Of a stretch of DNA of 47,501 nucleotides, positions 1-7,656 are shown piece after piece; the first letter of the stretch is position 1, and the number at the start of each line of letters is the position of its first letter. Under the pieces are notes generated by a model, which saw only the letters and a program-made list of their open reading frames with translations, made no database searches and had not been told where the DNA came from. Source of the stretch: Candidatus Poribacteria bacterium (GTDB taxonomy: Bacteria > Poribacteria > WGA-4E > WGA-3G); the NCBI GenBank assembly GCA_009839745.1, contig VXPE01000101.1:1-47501 (forward strand), given 5' to 3'. A program made the position numbers and the translations under genes.

Positions 1-183
1 GCACCGATTTACCCGTGCTTTTCTAAAGACTAAACTTTTTTCAAACTCACGTTAATTAGCACAAGGCGTTTTCGTAACTTTTACACTCTAAATACTCAAG
101 GTGCTTCTCTCGAAACGTAAACCGTCAATCAGATAACCATAGTCTTTTTAGAGTTAACACGCTTGACATCCTTATGCCTCCTC

Positions 184-1020
184 TTACTGTTTAAGCCGTC
201 CCCATGTTGTGGTGAGTTTTTCGTGTGGTTCGACTGCGAGGGGGATACCGGTCTTCGCTCCACCTTCACCTATCAGATGATATGCATTGTCCGAGGCATC
301 TGAGAATATCCGTTTTCCACCCGGTTCATCAAAATGCCACAACGCAACTGTCTGACGGTCTTTTTTGAACTTGCCGCGCGGTGTAAAACCGCGTTTATTT
401 ACACCGTAACGAGCAACCTTTGAGATGCGGACCTCATCGATATATCCTGCAAAGGGTCCCCAAAAGTAGTCGCCGCGAAACTGAATTTTCTTTCCAAACC
501 CGCCGAGTGTAAAATCCTTTGGACGCTCGAAACCTGAGATATCGTGTGCGAGTGTTGTTCCTCGTGCCGAGATGTCTACGGAGTCATTAACGATGATTAT
601 GGTTTGTATCCCTTTTGCCTGATAAACGATGTGATACCATTGATTCAGGGTAAAAGGTATCGGTGGATAGGGAGTCGTCGCTCGCCCTTTCGCAATAGGA
701 AGATGCGCTTGAATCTTGAAGATTAAATCTCCCGCGTGAATATCCTCCTCAATACATATTCGCATCTGTTGGCTGAGAATCATTGCGAATGTATTCGTGT
801 CGGGCGGTGTGGTTGGATAGACCCACATTTCGACGGTAAACTCATCCGTGTCTTTTGGGAAGAATACACCCTGGGTTTTAAAATCCAGAACAGCGTAGTC
901 GTCGACCCCGTCAAGGACTAAATAGTTACCACCTGCGGGCGAAGCGGGTGGGAATGCTTTAGCACTCAGCGGAATTAATGCGAGGAAAAAGAAACATGTA
1001 AGGATGTGTCGGTAAACCAT
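184..1020 (-). CDS. Secreted LamG-domain (concanavalin-like) protein with WGxLK tail
   Basis: This 278-residue protein starts with a Sec-type signal peptide (hydrophobic residues about 7-20, likely cut after SAKA), so it is expected outside the cytoplasm. The rest reads as one LamG/laminin-G-like jelly roll: YLVLDGVDDYAVL near residue 33, FTVEMWVYP near 61, QWYHIVYQAKG near 128, GYIDEVRISKVARY near 192 and a closing VALWHFDEP near 226. Such domains usually bind glycans or proteins, but the ligand cannot be read from sequence. The ATG is supported by AAGGAGA just upstream. The C-terminus, KLTTTWGRLKQ, matches the tail of the Kelch and PD40 proteins elsewhere in the window, which suggests a common sorting or anchoring route. 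It follows the small sigma-like gene on the same strand. Confidence 0.85.
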   Translation of the reverse strand: MVYRHILTCFFFLALIPLSAKAFPPASPAGGNYLVLDGVDDYAVLDFKTQGVFFPKDTDEFTVEMWVYPTTPPDTNTFAMILSQQMRICIEEDIHAGDLIFKIQAHLPIAKGRATTPYPPIPFTLNQWYHIVYQAKGIQTIIIVNDSVDISARGTTLAHDISGFERPKDFTLGGFGKKIQFRGDYFWGPFAGYIDEVRISKVARYGVNKRGFTPRGKFKKDRQTVALWHFDEPGGKRIFSDASDNAYHLIGEGGAKTGIPLAVEPHEKLTTTWGRLKQ

Positions 1021-1045
1021 TTTTTATCTCCTTCATATTCGGTTT

Positions 1046-1486
1046 TTAGGTGATATTTAGAAGTTTGAGCACTGAAACAACTATAATTGCGATTACCAAA
1101 ATTGTTAAAAAAGTAAGAAAGAACCGCTTCCTAACTGAATGAGATTTCGATTTTATGTGCGGGACTTGTCGCATAAGGTTCTCGTGTACACTTCCAGATA
1201 CCTGCGCGTCACCGAGCACTTTTTGAATTAGGAGTATCTCATCCTTTTGTAAAAATTTGTGCGCCCGCTGAAGTCTACGTGCAATTGTATTCGCTGACAC
1301 ACCTAAGAAGTTACCTATCTGCTTAGGTGCCATTTCACCCAAGTAACAAAGGACGATTATCGTTCGCTCACTCTCTGGCAGTTTTTTCAACGCTTGCTGC
1401 ACGAGTTGATAGCGATACTTGTATGCATTTGTCTCACACCGCTCCAAGATATCATGAGTATAGGAAGATTGTCCTTTCTTCCCCAT
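1046..1486 (-). CDS. Region-4-only ECF sigma-like protein with C-terminal membrane helix
   Basis: This 146-residue product contains sigma-70 region 4: LPESERTIIVLCYLGEM followed by the helix-turn-helix KQIGNFLGVSANTIARRLQR at about residues 37-80. Sigma region 2, needed to bind core polymerase and melt the -10 element, is absent. A hydrophobic helix (about 121-141) ends the protein. It aligns well with residues about 108-245 of the sigma/propeller fusion at 14442-17345, including VLGxxQ and the NLMRQV/RIMRQV motif, so it looks like an internal fragment of such a protein. It could be a membrane-held DNA-binding antagonist or a decaying relic. The frame is intact and a G-rich stretch precedes the ATG, so expression is possible. 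No region 2 coding remnant was seen upstream. Confidence 0.65.
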   Translation of the reverse strand: MGKKGQSSYTHDILERCETNAYKYRYQLVQQALKKLPESERTIIVLCYLGEMAPKQIGNFLGVSANTIARRLQRAHKFLQKDEILLIQKVLGDAQVSGSVHENLMRQVPHIKSKSHSVRKRFFLTFLTILVIAIIVVSVLKLLNIT

Positions 1487-1528
1487 TGGTGTACCCCCAG
1501 TAATTACATGAGATTTTCTATGATACTG

Positions 1529-2623
1529 CTATTCAGGAGACCATATCCGAAGCCCTTCAAAGTCAAAACGAAAAGGAATGACTTGGACCCCCACTTCTCT
1601 AAATCCTCTTCTTGCAGCATCAATAGAATCTGGATTACAGTGGAACACTAAGCAGCCACCGCCGCCGGCTCCGCATGCTTTCCCGCCTGTACAATTGTTT
1701 TTTTTCGCAATATCAACCAATTCACCAATCCGTTCCGTATTTACAGAAGGATGTAACTGTTTTTGAAAGTGCCAATTCTCATCAAACAATTGACCTAAAT
1801 CAGAGAAATTGGCGGTCTCAAATATCTGCTTCATCTCATCAGCAATTCTGCGAAGCGCCTTCAAAGCTGCATGCGTCTTTCTGTTCCCCGCTTTGTAAGT
1901 GTCAATTACATTCTGGAGAATGCTGCCTGAAAAGTGCGACTCCCCTGTGTACACAAGTAGTAGAGACTTCTGAAGCTCCTCCAGAACGTCCTCAGTGAGT
2001 CCGAGTGGAGTTGATTTAACAAATGTGCTATTACATCGTAGCAGGTTTATCCCACCGAGTAGACCGGCGTAGTGATCTTGTTTCCCACATGGAATTCCGG
2101 TTTCCTGTTCAACACCCGCCGCGATGTCAACAATTTGGCATAGCGTTAATTTCTTTTCGACAAAAGTCGAGAGTAGCCCTACAAGTCCAACGCCAAGAGT
2201 GCCAGAAGCCCCCAATCCGCTTCCCTTTGGAACTTCGCTCCAAGTCGAGAGATGGCAGCCCTTATTAGGACGAAAGCGAGACAAAATCGCTTGCGGAAGA
2301 TTCAGCCCGCGCAAGCATGTGGATACGTCCACCGGATAAAAGAACTCTTTGAGATCCACAGCGTGGAGACTTACACATGCGTCAAGGACAGGTGTGAGAG
2401 ACGCGTAGACATGTAAATCAATCGCCGCATTCACCACCACTCCTTCATTTTCCATCGCGAACGGAATCAAATCTGTCCACCCGCCAGCAAAATCAATCCG
2501 CGTCGGCGCACGCGCATAGAGAGGCGCGCGATGCAGTAGACTCGCTACAGCTCTCTCTTGGCTAGCAGAGGAAATCTGCTGCCAATCCTCTTGTGTTTTG
2601 TGAAGCAAAGTTGAACGCATCAT
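1529..2623 (-). CDS. GHMP-family sugar kinase (HddA / fucokinase-like)
   Basis: This 364-residue GHMP kinase probably phosphorylates a sugar or sugar phosphate. Motif 1 is RAPTRIDFAGGWTDL near the N-terminus, typical of heptose-7-phosphate and fucose kinases. Motif 2, the ATP loop, is VPKGSGLGASGTLG. Motif 3 is KACGAGGGGCLVF near the C-terminus. All three family motifs are intact and the length is normal. I place the start at the ATG at 2623 because AGGAGA lies 8 bases upstream; a longer reading would overlap the preceding gene. The exact substrate (D-glycero-D-manno-heptose 7-phosphate, L-fucose or other) is not resolved. It may supply activated sugar to the glycosyltransferases of the window, but that is inference. 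Confidence 0.85.
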   Translation of the reverse strand: MMRSTLLHKTQEDWQQISSASQERAVASLLHRAPLYARAPTRIDFAGGWTDLIPFAMENEGVVVNAAIDLHVYASLTPVLDACVSLHAVDLKEFFYPVDVSTCLRGLNLPQAILSRFRPNKGCHLSTWSEVPKGSGLGASGTLGVGLVGLLSTFVEKKLTLCQIVDIAAGVEQETGIPCGKQDHYAGLLGGINLLRCNSTFVKSTPLGLTEDVLEELQKSLLLVYTGESHFSGSILQNVIDTYKAGNRKTHAALKALRRIADEMKQIFETANFSDLGQLFDENWHFQKQLHPSVNTERIGELVDIAKKNNCTGGKACGAGGGGCLVFHCNPDSIDAARRGFREVGVQVIPFRFDFEGLRIWSPE

Positions 2624-2664
2624 GGTCTGAGTCTCCTGTATAGATAACGTGATACATCCGATGC

Positions 2665-2973
2665 TTAAGCATCCAAAACTATACAATTCCAGAGAAATTC
2701 GATCGTGGCGTACTCCCCAACCTTTTGCATGAGATCCGTATGCGTTTCACGCCATAATTTTGCCGTGCTTTGTAGATGAATCTCTCTATTCTCCCAAAGT
2801 TCTGAAACACAATACCCTGCCCGATCTTGATAGGTATCCAACAGTTCAACTGCCAAGCATCCAGGTGTCTTTCGTAGAACAGGAAGCCACTGAGTTTTCA
2901 GAAATCTTTGCAAATCTTTCTTTTTCTTTTTTTCCCGCAGTGTTAAAATATAAAAGATTCTCGATCTTGCCAT
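2665..2973 (-). CDS. Small ABM-like dimeric alpha/beta-barrel protein
   Basis: The 102-residue product begins with a beta strand (RIFYILTL) followed by a Lys-rich helix, then PGCLAVELLDTYQDRAGYCVSELWEN and helices ending in the HTDLM region. This pattern (strand, helix, PGxxxxELL, xxxxSEW.. strand) is typical of antibiotic-biosynthesis-monooxygenase/YgiN-like ferredoxin folds. Such proteins are cofactor-free oxygenases or small ligand-binding dimers, and function cannot be predicted further. The start has a clear AAAGGAG ribosome site. It lies about 40 bases upstream of the GHMP kinase start and downstream of the A24 peptidase, so the three are probably cotranscribed. Confidence 0.6.
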   Translation of the reverse strand: MARSRIFYILTLREKKKKKDLQRFLKTQWLPVLRKTPGCLAVELLDTYQDRAGYCVSELWENREIHLQSTAKLWRETHTDLMQKVGEYATIEFLWNCIVLDA

Positions 2974-3061
2974 GTTATGACTCCTTTTTCATTACTAATA
3001 TTTCCGATATCTGTCGGAATGGACAATCTCTTATTGAGGTTTATTCATGGGAAGCGAACGT

Positions 3062-4198
3062 TTACTGAAAAAGCGTGAAAAAGGGACCGCGGCACAAAAG
3101 CGTCAAGATAACACCCAAACAGATCATAGGCGCGAACCGCAAAGAGCGTTGGATGCGGATCCTGTTATCGAAATCCTCAAATTTACCATCTTCTGAGAGT
3201 TGTTTCAATTCCGCCGCCTTCTCTTCCGAAACGCTCCCTGGTAAGGTTCCAAGAACAATATTCGGGTTTAACACACTTGGGAGCGCAAAACCTTTCTTGC
3301 TATATGTAATTTCTCCATCGATCCCTTCCACCCTAACAATCTGTTCAGCAGGCACCATGCCCTCTTTCAAATCAGAGATGTCTATCTCGCGATCCAACAC
3401 CATACTGTCGAGATTCTCAATAAAATGCTTCCCAAAGAAGAATACGGTAAGGTAAAGAAGGTATATCTTCAAAAGCGGGGCGTACGCCTCCGACCAAGCA
3501 TTCAGCGTCCAAGGGGTTGTGAGAATCATCAATTGAATCATCACTACGGAAACAACATAGTTACGGATCTTTTCCAGACTGAATTTTTTTACAAAGTAAC
3601 TGAGGGTGAAATACAGAGAAAATACAATCAAGAGTTGATGCCACAATCCCAGTTCAATCCCTAACCAACGCAGCGAGAGGATAACAAACTGCCGTAACCC
3701 AAGCAAAAAGATAAGCCGAAATATCCTCTCAAAAATCTGTTGACGAAAATCTTCCTGTTGGAAAATTAACATAAATGCCTGCCATTTCTGTTGAACATTC
3801 GTTTTCAGACAGAGGTAGGTAACGAGGATCACACAATACGGCACGAAAATATTAATAATCAGGGATGTCGGTGTGTATTGCGCGAATGCCATCGACTCCG
3901 AAAACAATCCCACTGGCATCAATAGAGACGCGCCCCATACCAGTTTGGCATCGCCTGCAGCGAAAATGCCGAACCAATAGAGCACCAGAACGATTAAAAA
4001 ACCACCAACAACCGTAATGATACTGTTTAAGAGGCCGCTGTTCCCTAACATAACCGAAATGCCTTGACTCAGGATGCCGGCGTAGATGAGCCCGTAGCTG
4101 CAAAAATTCTTGATTTTTCTTTCCCGTAAATCTGTATAGGTCGCATAGCAACAGAAAAGTAGAAGAAGACCGATGAACAAATTCTGGTAGTTTAGCAT
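3062..4198 (-). CDS. A24-family prepilin peptidase-like aspartic membrane protease (module 1)
   Basis: This 378-residue polytopic membrane protein carries both catalytic Asp motifs of A24 (prepilin/preflagellin) peptidases: the first in YTDLRERKIKN (about residues 21-31) and the second in FAAGDAKLVWG (GxGD-like, about residue 82). It has no N-terminal methylase domain. After about eight hydrophobic segments comes a soluble piece with LKEGMVPAEQIVRVEG, followed by a last hydrophobic segment. This resembles the C-terminal domain of archaeal-type A24 enzymes. Known members cut class III signal peptides after a Gly on the cytoplasmic face. No pilin gene is present, but the Cys-rich peptides here have Flp-like N-termini, so they are plausible substrates. 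It is 11 bases downstream of a Kelch gene, in the same operon. A second copy lies at 25230-26366. Confidence 0.85.
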   Translation of the reverse strand: MLNYQNLFIGLLLLFCCYATYTDLRERKIKNFCSYGLIYAGILSQGISVMLGNSGLLNSIITVVGGFLIVLVLYWFGIFAAGDAKLVWGASLLMPVGLFSESMAFAQYTPTSLIINIFVPYCVILVTYLCLKTNVQQKWQAFMLIFQQEDFRQQIFERIFRLIFLLGLRQFVILSLRWLGIELGLWHQLLIVFSLYFTLSYFVKKFSLEKIRNYVVSVVMIQLMILTTPWTLNAWSEAYAPLLKIYLLYLTVFFFGKHFIENLDSMVLDREIDISDLKEGMVPAEQIVRVEGIDGEITYSKKGFALPSVLNPNIVLGTLPGSVSEEKAAELKQLSEDGKFEDFDNRIRIQRSLRFAPMICLGVILTLLCRGPFFTLFQ

Positions 4199-4209
4199 TT
4201 TTCAATTCC

Positions 4210-5307
4210 TTAAGGTTGACTTTGAGGTTCCATTTTCAACGCCCCCCATCGCACCGGCAGTTTCCCGACTGCCTCAACCGAACGAAATCCGGTATCATAT
4301 ACCAACACATCTGTAGAATATTCCCAATCTTCTTCGTAACCTCCGAAAACATAAATCTTGCCGTTAACCGCTGCTGTCCCAGAAGGGTTAATGGGCGTTG
4401 GCAGTTCTGGAATATCGTGCCACGCCTGGGTTTGTGGATTATATACATCCACAGTCGCCAAAATCTCAGGAAGCGCATCTTCCCAAATGAAACCGCCAAT
4501 CAAATAGATTTCATTCCTAATAACAACCGGAGAAAAATCAAGTTTGATGTCTAACATATCGTTCTTCTGCTGCCATTGATGGGTTATTGGGTTATATTCC
4601 TCAATAGTCGCAAGATACGGCCCCCCCCTAAAGTCCATTGGCCATCCATATCCGCCGATGACATAAATACGATTGTTGACAACTACCATACCGCCAGGAT
4701 CACGTCGGGTGGGCATTTTAGGACCCTTCGCCCATGTATCTGTCGCAGGATCATAGATTTCAACGCTATCTGTCCGTTCATCGATATTTAAACCGCCAAT
4801 GAGATAGATTTTGTCAGCAACTGCACCAATCCCGAAATTGAGCCAAGGTGTGGGCATGTCCTGTTTCCTCGTCCATGTATCTGTTTGAGAGTCGTAGGCA
4901 TCTACGACAACTGGAAATTTCATATTCGCACGGTTATTGTTTTTTCCACTAAATCCCCCAAAGACATAGATGGTGTCGTTGACTACTGCCGCTTTAGCAC
5001 CTGTGCGTGGCGTTGGCATATTGGCAATTCTCTGCCACCGGTTTCTTTCTGGGTCATACATCTCAACAATTGATAATCCAAAGGGGCCAGGTATTCTTCT
5101 ACCAAGTTTTGCGTCTTCATAGAGACTACCACCGATGAGATAAATCTTATCGTCTACAACAACAGTAGTGAAATCCAGTCGCTTAGTAGGAAGTTGAGAT
5201 ACCAATTCCCAATCCTTACCAGCAAAGGATTCTACTGACATCAGCAAGAGAATAAAAACAACTGTGCTAATAACGACAGTTTTTTTAGAATTGAGTGCGC
5301 TTAACAT
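4210..5307 (-). CDS. Secreted six-bladed Kelch propeller with WGxLK tail
   Basis: The 365-residue protein has a signal peptide (hydrophobic residues about 10-28, likely cut after SFA). Six Kelch repeats follow, each marked by a KIYLIGG-type motif (KIYLIGG, TIYVFGG, KIYLIGG, RIYVIGG, EIYLIGG, KIYVFGG) and by YDPxTDTW-type turns. It should fold as one beta-propeller outside the cytoplasm, probably binding a protein or glycan; no catalytic residues are evident. The C-terminus KLPVRWGALKMEPQSQP has the tail motif shared by other secreted proteins of the window. The start has AAGGAGG upstream. It lies directly downstream of peptide A and 11 bases before the A24 peptidase, so its partner may be peptide A. 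Confidence 0.88.
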   Translation of the reverse strand: MLSALNSKKTVVISTVVFILLLMSVESFAGKDWELVSQLPTKRLDFTTVVVDDKIYLIGGSLYEDAKLGRRIPGPFGLSIVEMYDPERNRWQRIANMPTPRTGAKAAVVNDTIYVFGGFSGKNNNRANMKFPVVVDAYDSQTDTWTRKQDMPTPWLNFGIGAVADKIYLIGGLNIDERTDSVEIYDPATDTWAKGPKMPTRRDPGGMVVVNNRIYVIGGYGWPMDFRGGPYLATIEEYNPITHQWQQKNDMLDIKLDFSPVVIRNEIYLIGGFIWEDALPEILATVDVYNPQTQAWHDIPELPTPINPSGTAAVNGKIYVFGGYEEDWEYSTDVLVYDTGFRSVEAVGKLPVRWGALKMEPQSQP

Positions 5308-5336
5308 TGTAAATTCCTCCTTATGTTGTGAATAGT

Positions 5337-5385
5337 AGCGAGAACTTATACAAAAACGAATTCGCGTAAATAATAAGTTCTCGCT
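5337..5385. repeat. Perfect 13-bp inverted repeat between peptide A and Kelch gene
   Basis: AGCGAGAACTTAT at 5337-5349 is exactly complementary to ATAAGTTCTCGCT at 5373-5385, with 23 bases between. In the minus-strand transcript it would form a strong stem after the peptide stop and before the Kelch ribosome site. There is no clean U-tract, so it is more likely an mRNA-stabilising or attenuating element than a full terminator. Confidence 0.6.
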
Positions 5386-5427
5386 GATTCTATGTGGATA
5401 GCCATCTTACATATAAATGGCTACTGG

Positions 5428-5700
5428 TTAACACTCAGGGTCCCCACAATAATAGAAAAGATCACCTTCCGCATCAGTTGCAGAACAGCAGGATACAGCG
5501 GTGGGACACGCGTGAGTCTTTTCTCCATCGCACCATCTCCAATCTGCTTCTGCCTCCGGGGTCAGCATCACTGATGCCAAAATAGCACCCGTCGCCACTG
5601 TCCCTGCGACCAAAGCATTCTTGTGCGCCACATGCCCCTCTTCTTTGACGAAGAAATCACTCAGACGCTGTTTCGTGAGTTGTACTACGTGAGTTTGCAT
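5428..5700 (-). CDS. Cys-rich leader/core peptide A
   Basis: This 90-residue peptide has a conserved leader and a cysteine-rich core. Residues 1-20 are charged (LSDFFVKEEGHVAHKN), residues about 29-46 are hydrophobic (LVAGTVATGAILASVML), then PEAEA gives a signal-peptidase-like AxA site. The predicted core starts near DWRWCDG and holds six Cys in about 38 residues, including a CC pair, ending CGDPEC. The leader is identical in protein, and nearly so in DNA, to peptide B at 7233-7511, while the cores do not align: the pattern of a precursor family with fixed leader and variable core. The start has GAAAGGAGGTGAAATCGA upstream. It sits between two Kelch genes. Its mature function (toxin, signal or ligand for the Kelch protein) is unknown. 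Confidence 0.85.
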   Translation of the reverse strand: MQTHVVQLTKQRLSDFFVKEEGHVAHKNALVAGTVATGAILASVMLTPEAEADWRWCDGEKTHACPTAVSCCSATDAEGDLFYYCGDPEC

Positions 5701-5754
5701 TCGATTTCACCTCCTTTCATCTATCGGATAAACTTACCAAAGCAATGTTCATGC
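5561..5754. repeat. 194-bp duplicated leader and 5' region, copy 1 (peptide A)
   Basis: This stretch, covering the ribosome site, start and leader codons of peptide A, matches 7372-7565 of peptide B with only two mismatches by eye (5569 and the G of CAATGTTC near 5748). Similarity stops sharply where the core begins. This indicates recent duplication or gene conversion limited to the leader. Confidence 0.85.
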
Positions 5755-5875
5755 GATACGCCGTTGAGGACATGGAAAAGCCTAAGAATAAACCTTAAGA
5801 GACAGATTCAACAGTCAACGGCAGTGATTCGCAATTCCATGACTTGGTAAGACCTTGCATGTAATTGAGCATTTT

Positions 5876-6997
5876 TCAATTCCTTAAAAGGGGTGGCGGT
5901 GCTTTGAGTTCCCCCCATCGCACCGGCAGTTTCCCAGTTGCCGTGACGGCACGAAACCCGGTATCAAACACTTCAACGGTTGGAGAAAGTTCCCTATCTT
6001 CTCCACGACCCCCAAAGGCATAAATCTTGCCGTTGACCGCCACTGTAGAAAATGGCAGTTGTAAGGTTGGAGCAGTAGGAATCAAATGCCATCTCTCCGT
6101 AGCCGGATTGTACACTTCAATACTCTCAATCCGATCACCTACTGCAGCACCTCCCGCTTGCACATCAAAACCACCAATGAGATAGATTTTATCCGCAATA
6201 ACAATTGTTGAAAAACCTGATCTCAGACTTGGCATGTCAGGTCTCTTCGTCCACCGGTTGGTTCTCGGTTCATAGACCTCAATGGCCCCAAGATACGGCC
6301 CCCCGTGATTGCCGACTTGCGGCCAGCCTGCCCCACCGATAACATAAATGGTGTCGTCAATAACCGCTGTTCCAATTCCATCACGTCTTGTCGGCATTTT
6401 CGCTCGCTTTGTCCACGTGTCACTAACAGGGTCGTAGACTTCAACGAGATCAAGGCGTCCTTGGTGCCCAGGTTTCCGGTCCTTTGGATGGAGATACCCA
6501 CCAATCGCATAGATTTTGCCAGCGACCACACCAGTGCCGAACCACAGACGGAGAATTGACAAGTCCTGTTTCCGAATCCACGTGTCAGTTTGCGGATCGT
6601 ACATCTCAACGACTTTCAGAAATTTGAAATTCTCACCCCGGTTGTCTTTCCCAGCGTGTCCTCCCATAACGTAGATTTTTCCATCAACAACTGCTGTCTC
6701 AGCACCCGCGCGGACGGTCGGCATATCAGCGAGTCTCTGCCACGTGTTGGTCTCTGGGGCGTAGACCTCGACCAACGACATTCCAAACGGACCGTTTTCA
6801 TGTTCAAAGCGCGTGCCACCGATGAGATATATCTTTCCATCTACCACGGCAGTCGAGAACTCACTTCGATGCGTTGGCAGTTCAGAGATGACCTGCCACT
6901 CGTTCGCAGCAGCATTTTCTATTGCTAAATTATAGAGAACCACAGCAGCTAAGCCAACCAGAACCCATTGTAAGAACTCATGTATTTTTAACAGCAT
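5876..6997 (-). CDS. Secreted six-bladed Kelch propeller with WGxLK tail
   Basis: I start this 373-residue protein at 6997 because TAAGGAGGCATCA precedes that ATG. It opens with a hydrophobic signal segment (about residues 10-27, then ENAAANEWQ). Six Kelch motifs follow (KIYLIGG, KIYVMGG, KIYAIGG, TIYVIGG, KIYLIGG, KIYAFGG), giving a six-bladed propeller. The C-terminus KLPVRWGELKAPPPLLRN carries the shared tail. It is a paralogue of the Kelch proteins at 4210-5307 and 13066-13461. It lies between peptides B and A in a repeating peptide/Kelch arrangement, suggesting each propeller works with the peptide encoded just upstream. Confidence 0.88.
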   Translation of the reverse strand: MLLKIHEFLQWVLVGLAAVVLYNLAIENAAANEWQVISELPTHRSEFSTAVVDGKIYLIGGTRFEHENGPFGMSLVEVYAPETNTWQRLADMPTVRAGAETAVVDGKIYVMGGHAGKDNRGENFKFLKVVEMYDPQTDTWIRKQDLSILRLWFGTGVVAGKIYAIGGYLHPKDRKPGHQGRLDLVEVYDPVSDTWTKRAKMPTRRDGIGTAVIDDTIYVIGGAGWPQVGNHGGPYLGAIEVYEPRTNRWTKRPDMPSLRSGFSTIVIADKIYLIGGFDVQAGGAAVGDRIESIEVYNPATERWHLIPTAPTLQLPFSTVAVNGKIYAFGGRGEDRELSPTVEVFDTGFRAVTATGKLPVRWGELKAPPPLLRN

Positions 6998-7161
6998 TGA
7001 TGCCTCCTTATCAATATCAATGCCAATCAAACGTCAAGGGTGTGAGGAAAAAGAAAAAAACAATGCTTTTCCCAACTTCTTCCTCACAAAATCTGCTCTT
7101 AAGATTGTTCCTTAGCGTCCTTTATTTTATAGGCGGAAAACTTGCGAAAACGAATCTATAT

Positions 7162-7188
7162 CTGATTGTGCCTTTAAGACACAATCAG
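7162..7188. repeat. Perfect 9-bp stem-loop between peptide B and Kelch gene
   Basis: CTGATTGTG (7162-7170) pairs with CACAATCAG (7180-7188) around a 9-base loop. It occupies the space between the peptide B stop and the Kelch start, as the hairpin at 5337-5385 does for peptide A. No T-run follows on the minus strand, so full termination is unlikely. Confidence 0.55.
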
Positions 7189-7232
7189 GTAAGACCTCTT
7201 TACCACATCCGCCTACGCAGGACGGCCATCTC

Positions 7233-7511
7233 TTATATATCGACGCAGAAATAGAACGGCTCACCGTCTCCGTGGAAACCGGAGCGACAATCCTGATCAG
7301 CCTTTCGACACCAGACGAAATTGTCTTCTTCACCACACTTAAACCTATGATGAGCCTCAGCGGTATCAGGTGTCAGCATTACTGATGCCAAAATAGCACC
7401 CGTCGCCACTGTCCCTGCGACCAAAGCATTCTTGTGCGCCACATGCCCCTCTTCTTTGACGAAGAAATCACTCAGACGCTGTTTCGTGAGTTGTACTACG
7501 TGAGTTTGCAT
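7233..7511 (-). CDS. Cys-rich leader/core peptide B
   Basis: This 92-residue peptide has the same first 48 residues as peptide A, with the Flp-like LSDFFVKEEGHVAHKN start and a hydrophobic stretch. PDTAEAHH then gives a likely AxA cut. The core from HHRFKCGEE holds four Cys (one CRKADQDC pair) and many acidic and aromatic residues, and is unrelated to the peptide A core. The ribosome site GAAAGGAGGTGAAATCGA is identical to that of peptide A. It is the first peptide downstream of the module 1 glycosyltransferase pair, so it is the most direct candidate substrate of those enzymes. Confidence 0.85.
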   Translation of the reverse strand: MQTHVVQLTKQRLSDFFVKEEGHVAHKNALVAGTVATGAILASVMLTPDTAEAHHRFKCGEEDNFVWCRKADQDCRSGFHGDGEPFYFCVDI

Positions 7512-7565
7512 TCGATTTCACCTCCTTTCATCTATCGGATAAACTTACCAAAGCAATATTCATGC
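7372..7565. repeat. 194-bp duplicated leader and 5' region, copy 2 (peptide B)
   Basis: Partner of 5561-5754, with near-identical DNA over leader, start and ribosome site. Further upstream a second shared block (CGCAATTCCATG..TTGGTAAGA) occurs at about 7569 and 5829, the copies differing by an indel of roughly 70 bases. Confidence 0.85.
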
Positions 7566-7656
7566 AATCCGCAATTCCATGGTTTGGTAAGAACTTATAT
7601 GGCTATATGAAGGGCGTAAAAGGATTCTGATGCGTATGCCCTCCAAGTTCAGAAGT

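Noticed and set aside
1-183. Gene at the left edge
   Set aside because: No frame with a start, ribosome site or recognisable sequence; only a weak hairpin GCAC..GTGC followed by TTTT at 1-22.
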